Assembly (NCBI GenBank): GCA_000467715.1
Contig: AJFK01000279.1
Coordinates: 1-27,216 of the forward strand
DNA length: 27,216 bases
From: Hysterium pulicare CBS 123377
Lineage: Eukaryota > Ascomycota > Dothideomycetes > Hysteriales > Hysteriaceae
Direction: 5' to 3'
Shown here: piece after piece, positions 19,957 to 27,216 of the stretch
Layout of the letters: every line of letters begins with the position of its first letter
Position numbering within the stretch: position 1 is the stretch's first letter
The notes under the pieces: model-generated
Seen by the model: the letters and a program-made list of their open reading frames with translations, nothing else
Database searches by the model: none
What the model was told of the DNA's origin: nothing
Translations under genes and position numbers: made by a program

Positions 19957-22130
19957 ATGGCCTCGAGCTGATTCAATCTGGGGCAGCTCTGTTCAAGTAC
20001 GATGCGATAGACTAAGCACGACTTTTCAATTACCGCCCCATTTGTGTGAGTATGTATGTGGTCTGTGAGTTATGTGGGGACAAGGTAATCAGGAATTCGA
20101 CAATGACATTATCGAGTTCGGCGGCAAGGGCATCGTGCCGGTTATCACAGGTCATGGAAGGAGTACGCATCTGTACTCCATGTCAGTACACCAAAGCTCA
20201 GCTTAAGGAGAGGACTCACCTTGAAAACCACGATCGATTGACTTCTATCTGGAATGTGTCCCAGCCGACTACGGGTAACGTAGCAACCATGCGGCATGGC
20301 ACAATGACCATTGGATTACCCCGGTGTTCCGAGCCCACTAGGCTTGAATCAAGAGGTGGACTGACGTACCTGTCAGTGATGGACCCAGTTCAAGATGGGT
20401 TATTCCATACTCACATGACCTCAACGGCAATAGGTGCTGACCTACCGTGCTGATGAAAGAGAAGGTATCAGGCTAAGCTATTCAGGACACTCAGTAATCT
20501 CAAGTAACTTCGCAGAGCTTGCACTCCTCTATGGGTTGCTTGTTGCAGAAGCTTGTACTTCATCCTGCGCGGTGTGAGCACGACTCGGAAGCCAAGTAGG
20601 AGGAGGGAGTGACGTGCCTGCCTTCGCCGAAACGACCTTGCACGCGTGCAGAAGTTTCTATCCGAGTATACCTTTATGCCAGTCGACGATGGCAAGTGTT
20701 GGTGTCCCTCGTTGTTATCCGAACCGCCCTGGAAGCTGCCTGCCGCGACCAATGTATTGTCAATCTCAGACCAAGTATAGGCGATAGCGCAAAGCGACTC
20801 ACCAGAAGCAAGTCATCGTCAGTATGTACAAGCATAAGGCATGAGCAAGAGCGAGAAGGCCTCTTCGTCACCGTCAGCAGTAGAAGATCCTGGCTGTTGA
20901 AGCGTCCGCCAACCGCCAAATGGTGAACCGCGTACTTGTTGGAGCGTCTGCTCCATTGCATGAGTCCAAGCTGAGCCTGCTCTAGATCTCCTGATGGTCT
21001 TGATGCAGGAAGGGTCCTGTTGCTTGTTGCAGTGATGCTGGGCTTCAAGTCGCTTGTTGTTTGCTGTCGAAGAGTCAGCCAGCTGGCAGAGACTGGGACA
21101 CTCACCGGACTATGCATCCGTCGAACCGCCACCAAAAGTGCTTGCGGTAGTTCAAGAGTATCAGATCATACTCCTGACGCATGTCAGAGGTTGCATCTAC
21201 ATCACGTTGTTGAGGTGCAGGTCGTTGCGGTGGTGAGGTCCTGGTGTTGCTAGAAAAACAATTTGAGGCAGAAGGCGGCGAGCTTCGTGTGCGCGTGACT
21301 AAGCGAGGGCGTATGCAACGAGGTGGGCATGACGTCGACAGCTAGAGGGGCTAGGGAAAACAATGGCATGCTGCCGCTCCGACAATTCAGGCAGACGAAG
21401 CGTTCCTAGGAAGGGCTGCACACCGCTGCAAGACATGCCATAATGTGTAGGAGGCCAGGAGGCGAAGAGCCAGATGAATCATGCCTGCCCTACAGTATGA
21501 AGACGAACGATTGCCTTTCGCCCAGTGTGCAGAAGCTACTGCTTCACGAGATTTTGCAAAGGCTGGCACGGAGATGCTTTTGCACTACCTTTCACTCCAA
21601 CCCACAATACTAGCCACTTACAAGCGCCTCAACACCAAGGAAGATCGCGGGGAAGCTACCTCATCATAAAATCTGTGACAAGGAGCGACTTCTGTAGAAA
21701 TCATGCAACCTTAGAATTGCATAAGGGGTATCAACATGCCCGAACCGTCACTTTGGCAGACAAACTGTAGGATGGACCAACAGCGAAGCTCTCAACACCA
21801 AAAGTACATTGCGAGTGAGCTTCATCATTGCAAGATCTCGAAACTAGGGCGGTCTCTGCCGACTTGCTTTCACGTCAAGGGGCTCAATGTGTTTGCATCA
21901 TATGCGCTGCCGTGACCCAGGGGATGTGTACAACGTTCAAACGCCTCCCTTTAGCCTCGATAGGCATGATTGCAGTGCGATCATGAGATAAACCTTAGCT
22001 GTGTTGTTGCATGAACATCTAGACCTACGCGGTCGCGTGAGGGGATGTTGTGATAGCCTTACCAAAACACCGCGGTGTCGGACTTAGACGAATCTCGGCC
22101 ACTCGCCGCCTAGGCCACCCCGCCAAGTCC
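19957..22130. other. Long stretch without a recognisable gene
   Basis: About 2.2 kb. Overlapping ORFs on both strands of up to 153 codons (20674-21135, -) and 135 codons (20046-20453, +) have no recognisable motif. GTTGCTTGTTGCAG occurs near 20534 and again near 21019. Confidence 0.4.
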
Positions 22131-23780
22131 TCTCAATTCAAGGTAAGCACACCGAATATCACCTATATATTTTATTTATTTGGGCTCTACTTTCAACTCG
22201 GAATGGCAACAGCGCAGTGGTTTATCTGCAGTGCACGAGTTTAGATAGCTTAGATAGTTGCCTAACTCAGACTTTGATCTGGTTAGATGTTGCGGTACAT
22301 TTGAGGACATTGGCTAATGACTTCATAGTATCACCCGTTCGACCGAGCCTCGAGGCAAACCTTTTTTTTTTGCAATCTTTTTTGCAATTTTCTTAAAATA
22401 TAGTCTGGAATGGCAAATGGGCATTGGCAGCAAGAATGGGCGCTAGATGAGCTTGGTGAGGTGAGGAGAGCGTGAGAGAAAGGGAGTGTGCGGGACTTGG
22501 TGAGTTTTGAGCTTCGGAAGGCATTTGTTGCTGACTTCAGGTTATTGGACTCGGGAAAACACTTATGAGACTCAAACGCAGCCAGATTCGCCCCCACGGA
22601 GCCCAGAAAAGGACTGGAAGGTTATTGGGACTCAACGCATGGGATATTTCAAAGGGAGATGGTGAGTTCATACCATAGGAGCGTTCTACTTGGACATTTC
22701 ACAGCTGCTGAGCCGTCAGAATGGGGCCTGGGCTCAAATGCTCCGGACTTGTTCTCGGAGAACGGAGGGCACAAAGGTAAGCTTGAAAATACTAAAGTCG
22801 ACGATATTTTGAGTGCTTTTTCAGCTATCAAATTGTTTGCCATGCAATTTTATTGCTACTTATTTTCCATCGCAGCTGGACCAATGTTGACATATATTGT
22901 GCATACCAAGAGCACGGAGATGCGCGGCTAGGCGGCCAGGTTAAAAGGTAAGAAAGAGGTAAAATTTACAGCTCAAGATCTCGGAATTCAGGACCCGAAA
23001 AAACTCTTTAATTCATCTTTGAGAAATCCAAGATAGGGGTAAAATTTCTCATTTGCAGCATGAAGGATGCGGTTGCATTAAGCGCCATGCTTCTCTAAAG
23101 TAGGCTAGCGGCGAGGGAACGGCAACTCCAACATTTGTCACAGTCAACCCGAACTTCATTCTGATTCACCCTTTCGATTCATTTTCCTAAGGTGGAATTC
23201 CTTCAATGATAGTCTCCATGATGTTCTGTAAGAAAGGTCGTAGGGGATAATGAATCCCGAACTTTTTCCGCGACTTACATTTGGGCGTGATCGTGAATTG
23301 ACGGTAGGGTGGTCGCTTTGCAGTTGTTATTAAATTTAAGAAGAGCTGGGAATTCGATACTTGACTGCCTCTTCGTAGGTGTGTCTTCCCCCGTAATAAA
23401 TATTCCGGCTGATCAGATTCCTGACTTGATGGAGAAAAAGTTCGATTCTATCTGTCTCATCTACATCAAATGTTGACCAAAGTTGAGGAAGCTATAGAGT
23501 ATTTATATGCGGCGATGCGCCTACCGATACGAAAGATAGCCCTTATTACTAAGCAGAATCTTCCTCATATTTGGTTAACAGTTCGAACCAGATGAGATAA
23601 ACACTTTCAGGCCTTCTCTCTGTTCTAAAATCAAGATCCTAGTTATATACAATACCCAGGCACATTTTGGAATGCAAACGCAAGGGAAGATGCCCATCGT
23701 CCAAGCTTCAATACTAGCAAGATGCCTAGGTCAAGTTTCAATTGACACACTAATGGCCAGGGAAGTGGATAAATGCGCAT
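22131..23780. other. AT-richer block without a recognisable gene
   Basis: Visibly AT-richer than the sequence before it; sample lines counted by eye fall near 38-43% GC. It holds a T-rich pair, each ending TTTTTTTGCAAT (about 22360-22390), and a hairpin-like CTAACTCAGA ... TCTGGTTAG near 22261-22286. Short frames near 23460-23590 and 23670-23810 give protein-like stretches, but stops interrupt them and no family is recognised. It may be old transposon sequence; no terminal repeats were found. Confidence 0.4.
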
Positions 23781-23935
23781 TCTGGTTTGATATCAGCACG
23801 GATGTATGGTATACGTGATCAATTTGTGAAATTAGCTACGAAAAGAACAAAACACCAGAGAAGAATCCATCAATCTACCCACCAACCATTGACACAAACC
23901 CTGGCTTCTAATCTAGTTCATCATCCGAAAAGCTC

Positions 23936-24360
23936 TCATTCGCTGCAACGCTCCCCCGTACTGTCGTCTGCTGGCCCACACTCTTGGGCTGATTCTTCGT
24001 CGAAGGTAGTTGGCATGTTGTTGAAGTCAAAGAACTGGTCGTGCGTGTTGTCGTCTGCCGGCCTACGCTCTCGGGTAGAGTTTTTGGTTGGGGAACTGGT
24101 CTGGCAAGGAGGCCGGTCCTTGGACCATGAAACTTGAGGGCAAAACCGTCTTCCTCTGGGGACCAAGCTAAGGCTCTTCAGGCCGAGCAATATGAAATTT
24201 CGCCACCTGGAGGTACAGACCTCTTTGGGAAGTTTGGCTACAATAGTCAGATGGTGGGACATTTGGGAATGAACAATGAATACTTTACGGTATCGTATCC
24301 TTCTTTCTGAAGTCGAAGTACTGGTCGTGCGTGTCGTCAATCTGCTCTTGCAAGGTCATG
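23936..24360 (-). pseudogene. Decayed family copy M1 (inverted relative to the next two)
   Basis: On the minus strand it begins MTLQEQIDDTHDQYFDF (from 24359) and meets a stop after 24 codons. A second frame (24340 to 23936) later reads RPADDNTHDQFFDFNNM and ECGPADDSTGERCSE, so the module (G/R)PADD-x-T is repeated. At DNA level, 24309-24338 and 24023-24055 are direct repeats, as are 23962-23988 and 24049-24075; the last pair differs at 4 of 27 positions, all transitions. Perfect 15-bp inverted matches tie it to the plus-strand copy P1: 24341-24355 with 24950-24964, and 24047-24061 with 25029-25043. The function of the family is unknown; the peptides are acidic, polar and probably disordered. 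Confidence 0.55.
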
Positions 24361-24543
24361 GTTGACATTCACTTAATTCTGTCGCTTGGCTAGAAAACTA
24401 GGGGTTAGCCTCTGCTGGAACCAACAGCTTCGGTATTAAAGGAGGAGTGTAAGGACTGTGCCAATTACCTTATAGACGTGGCATCCGAACGAATCAAAGT
24501 TGTTTCTTCAAAGTCCCGCTTTTGCAGCGAGTTTCGATATCGG

Positions 24544-24791
24544 TTGTATGGGCGCTGTTTGTTGTGGTTGATGGTGGTGTTGTTGACGTTTGATGCCAGC
24601 TGGGATTTTAGAATTAGGAAGGCAGCCGCAACTCTATCACCATGGAAACCTTGGAACACGTTTATTACCTGATTCTTAAATCTAAACATCCAACTAACAT
24701 CCACATCAACATCAGCATCCACATCCTCCTCAACATCCACACCACCACTGACAACGTCTTCCTACCGCAAACATGATCAGCGCCCATACAA
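24544..24791. repeat. Perfect 14-bp inverted repeat at the core of an inverted duplication
   Basis: TTGTATGGGCGCTG (24544-24557) and CAGCGCCCATACAA (24778-24791). It lies midway between inverted copies M1 and P1, and its centre (about 24668) nearly coincides with that of the next matching pair (about 24653). It therefore looks like the innermost preserved part of one large inverted duplication. The spacer contains a CATCCA/ACATCC-type simple repeat (about 24686-24750). Confidence 0.7.
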
Positions 24792-24838
24792 ACTATTCTA
24801 AATTCAAGAAACTCCGGTATTTGGCTTCCTTTCTCCAG

Positions 24839-25160
24839 AAATACCGAAAGTTGAAACTGATGCCTTGATTCATCAAAGAAGCTGCCGAATCGTAACTTCG
24901 CCAAGCGACAGAATCGAGAAGAACCGAGAAGAACCTCAGCCCATCGAGGCCTTGCAAGAGCAGACTGATGACACGCTCGATGTCACCATCACCTACTATC
25001 AGAGCAGAGCTCTACCCAAGAGCCTGGACCGGCAGACGACAACAACGACTTCTACAATGAGCTCAAGTGGACACTCGGCAATTATCTCTCATCGGACCAC
25101 AACGATGCTACTGATCAAATGACACTGGTACGTGAAACCCTGGCAATGGGATAAACATGA
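24839..25160 (+). pseudogene. Decayed family copy P1
   Basis: Frames in succession give AKRQNREEP, EPQPIEALQEQTDDTLDVT and then, after a frame change, EPGPADDNNDFYNELKWTLG and NYLSSDHNDATDQMTLV. The first frame change coincides with a 10-nt tandem duplication (CGAGAAGAAC twice, about 24914-24933) that copy P2 lacks. The segment ends at a GTACGTG that matches a fungal intron donor; P2 has the same signal at the equivalent point, so an exon end is likely. The 85-codon ORF 24865-25122 covers only part of the original sense. No named domain. Confidence 0.55.
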
Positions 25161-25177
25161 TTTTACCTTCCTCTGTT

Positions 25178-25398
25178 AATACCGAGGCTGACGCCTTGAT
25201 TCCCCAAAGCTGCCAAGCGACAGAATCGAGAATATCCCCAGCCCGTCGAGGCCTTGCAAGAGTAGATTGATGATACCCTGAACACATGGCATGGCAAATT
25301 GATATCCGGGCTGGCGAGGTAGGCAGCGAACCAAAATGACGCCGCTGCTCAAATGAATCGGTACGTGCTCCCCAACAAAGAGATAAATGGTGTGATCT
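25178..25398 (+). pseudogene. Decayed family copy P2 (tandem to P1)
   Basis: Starts with AATACCGA like P1 and shares CCAAGCGACAGAATCGAGAA and GTCGAGGCCTTGCAAGAG-type sequence. It reads AKRQNREYPQPVEALQE, then TAG where P1 has CAG, then IDDTLN. The middle is shorter than in P1. The end recovers the pattern NDA-x-x-QM just before GTACGTG. The nonsense codon and the internal deletion make it non-functional in this frame. Confidence 0.6.
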
Positions 25399-25687
25399 TG
25401 CTTGTAACCACGATGATTGCTAATTCGGGAAGGCCTGTGAAGGCGGACTGGAATGGAAGCTAGGATATGTACTGATGGTGGATGGATGAATTCTCTTGTG
25501 CCTCGTAATGAAATTCACGAATTGACAAAGCCACGGCTTGACCTCTGTATATAGAAAAATAGTAAAACAAGGCCCCTCACAAGGCTAAAGAGGATCCTAC
25601 TCGGACGCATGGGTATCAGAGTTTGTCTGCCTCCGCCAATTTCTTTCTTATCAGCGTACAGAGATGACTTGGGCTCGGTACTAAGCA
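25399..25687. other. Non-coding stretch upstream of PLP2
   Basis: About 290 nt. A 77-codon minus-strand ORF (25515-25748) has no motif. Probably distal upstream sequence of the PLP2 gene. Confidence 0.4.
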
Positions 25688-25737
25688 TCAAGATAAGTTG
25701 CCATGTTCGTTGGCCAATATTATAGAACTTATCTTGA
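25688..25737. promoter_or_regulatory. Perfect 12-bp inverted repeat with opposed GATAAG sites
   Basis: TCAAGATAAGTT (25688-25699) and AACTTATCTTGA (25726-25737), with 26 nt between. Each arm carries AGATAAG, which fits the HGATAR consensus of fungal GATA factors (nitrogen, iron and light regulators). Paired sites in this spacing are known to bind such factors well. It lies about 390-440 bp before the PLP2 start codon, so a role in that gene is possible but unproven. Confidence 0.45.
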
Positions 25738-26009
25738 GGGGCTAGCATAGAGTGTTGACGGCAAGACGAATGTTAACACCGCATCATGTGCGATTGTTCG
25801 AAGCGGCCGCTTACCGATGCAGAAATTGGAGTATATGTGACTAAGATAACAACTCCCCAAGTGCTATTAATAAGAGGAAACGATTCAGTAGGATTCTTGT
25901 AGGTTTAGTCGTGGTGGGGGTTCGGGAGCGTGCCTGAAATCTTGGCGACAGGCACCAATGACGTGTGAAACGTTTCGTAACGCGAACATCGAAAAATCGT
26001 CGTCAGCTA

Positions 26010-26023
26010 ATTAGGTACCTAAT
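26010..26023. promoter_or_regulatory. 14-bp perfect palindrome containing TAGGTACCTA
   Basis: ATTAGGTACCTAAT is fully symmetrical and lies 104 bp before the PLP2 ATG. TAGGTACCTA-type palindromes recur in ascomycete intergenic DNA as I recall it; no binding factor can be named. It is followed by AATAAATAACC. Confidence 0.4.
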
Positions 26024-26127
26024 AAATAACCCCAGACACGAAGAAATCTTAAGAGCTTGGTATTTCTTCCTTCTCCCAGCAGCTTAGATTCCACACACTC
26101 TTCCGCTTCGAGAAAGACCAGCTGAAG

Positions 26128-27168
26128 ATGGATATGCCGGTGAATGTTCCGGTTGACGACCCAAATGCAGATACGGAATGGTGATTCAAGTCCTCCAAAA
26201 GCGAGCAATGGAGTCCGATGCTAACAATGTGCGTTACTTCTATAGGAATGATATCCTCCGCAAGCATGGCGTTATTCCGGAGAAACCACCGTCCCCCACA
26301 CCCATGATTGAGGAAGCGCTGGAAGAGGCGCGCAGACTGGCACACGAGAACAGGCTGGAGGGGAAAGACCTAGATGAACTAGCAGAACTGGAGGAGGATG
26401 AGGACGAGGACTTCTTGGAGACATATCGGTGCGTGGGCGACTCTGAAATGATGGCATGTTACCTACTAATCCAGATGTCCAGGAAGAAGCGTTTAGAAGA
26501 GCTAGCCACGATCAACTCTTCATCGGTATACAACCAAGTGTACCACCTCCAGAAGCCTGATTACTCTCGAGACGTTACCGAGGCATCAAATAAGTCATAC
26601 GTACTCGTGCTCCTGACTTCATCCCAAGGCACAAACGTTGAATCAAGAGTGTTGATTGAGGTGTGGAGGGACTTGGCTAAGAGGTTTGGAGATGTGAAGT
26701 TCTGCCAAATGCGTGCAGAGCTATGCATAGAAGGGTATCCTGACAAGAACACTCCGACTGTACTGATCTATAAAGATGGAGACATTAGGCGGCAGCTTGT
26801 GACCTTGCGAGAGCTACAGGGCCCGCGAACGACGGCAAAAGGTATGTCAAGTTCAGGTACCTCTCGAATCGCTACATTGTATTTGTGCAGCCCTTCGATA
26901 GCACTAAGCGCGGTGCGAGTTATGCACCTTCCATGGTGTATGGGAGAACGCAGAGATACTTCTTAAGGAAAGCCATTCCAATCATGGTCACTGACTAGTC
27001 TTAGATTTTGAAAAGATTCTCTTGGAGGTAGGTGCTGTCCGCCATAGCGACCCTCGAATGCAAGAACGGAGCGAACGGACCGAGGAAGCGGGGGCCAGAT
27101 CTGGAGCGATAAGACAGGGTACGAAGGGCATCGCAAACAAGGACGATGAAGACAGTGATTGGGACTGA
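26128..27168 (+). CDS. PLP2: Phosducin-like protein 2 (chaperonin cofactor), four exons
   Basis: Exons 26128-26180, 26246-26428, 26483-26841 and 27005-27165, stop TGA 27166-27168; 252 residues. Introns are 65 nt (branch GCTAAC, end TATAG), 54 nt (ACTAAT, end TCCAG) and 163 nt (start GTATGTC, CTGAC near 26991, end TTAG). In intron 2 the AG at 26482, not the earlier CAG, keeps frame and restores ETYRKKRLEEL. The protein has the family layout: NDILRKHGVIPEKP at 19-32, an acidic helix at 60-75, VYNQVYHLQKPDYSRDVTEA at 94-113, then a thioredoxin-like fold without a CxxC site (TPTVLIYKDGDI at 169-180), DFEKILLEVGAV at 199-210 and an acidic end DDEDSDWD. Homologues act with CCT/TRiC in cytosolic folding of tubulin and actin and are essential in yeast. 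Length is normal. The start is set by the family N-terminus MDMPVNVPVDDPNADTEWND. Confidence 0.95.
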
Positions 27169-27216
27169 GGGTCGGAAATTGATTTCCCGATCCTCATGTC
27201 TGTGGCGGGCGGGGGC
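27169..27216. other. 3' flank of PLP2, cut by window end
   Basis: 48 nt after the stop, ending in a G-rich run. Too short to judge. Confidence 0.5.

Noticed and set aside
20046-21253. Overlapping ORFs of 77-153 codons on both strands as genes
   Set aside because: Mutually overlapping, irregular composition, no motif and no plausible splice pattern.
23435-23600. B-box-like GTTCGATTC and GTTCGAACC as signs of tRNA genes
   Set aside because: No A box at the right distance, no paired T stem and no acceptor stem can be drawn.
26049-26752. Minus-strand ORFs over the PLP2 gene
   Set aside because: Antisense shadows; the plus-strand exons match the phosducin-like family throughout.

Overview
The window looks like nuclear DNA from a filamentous ascomycete (Pezizomycotina). 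Three protein-coding genes can be supported, all on the + strand. They have short GT-AG introns (54-74 nt, plus one of 163 nt) with CTNAN-type branch sequences. Their products are a membrane transporter, a conserved C2H2-type protein and a phosducin-like co-chaperone. Nothing bacterial, organellar, viral or CRISPR-like was seen. No tRNA or rRNA gene was found. I cannot name the genus.

Layout. 1-945: the C-terminal part of a DHA1/polyamine-type MFS transporter, cut by the window edge. 2429-3753: a two-exon gene for a 416-residue protein with cysteine/histidine zinc-binding motifs, unnamed. 26128-27168: a complete four-exon gene for phosducin-like protein 2 (252 residues), a cofactor of the cytosolic chaperonin CCT/TRiC.

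Between them, about 3.8-26.1 kb holds no gene I can recognise. For this kind of fungus that is a very long empty stretch. It is a mosaic of short repeats and decayed coding pieces. There is a 152/153-bp tandem duplication of a former coding module (6949-7253), a short broken reading-frame series on the minus strand (15738-16575), and an unusually long minus-strand ORF whose last 146 codons begin with a signal-peptide-like stretch (14353-15339). There are three small tandem arrays (around 6.2, 12.5 and 19.9 kb). The best structured part is 23.9-25.4 kb, where three decayed copies of one unknown gene family lie as an inverted pair plus a tandem copy.

The PLP2 upstream region has two marks: a perfect 12-bp inverted repeat carrying opposed GATAAG sites, and a 14-bp palindrome containing TAGGTACCTA close to the start codon. 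The three real genes are not an obvious functional cluster. The most interesting material is the gene-poor interval and its repeat-derived relics.
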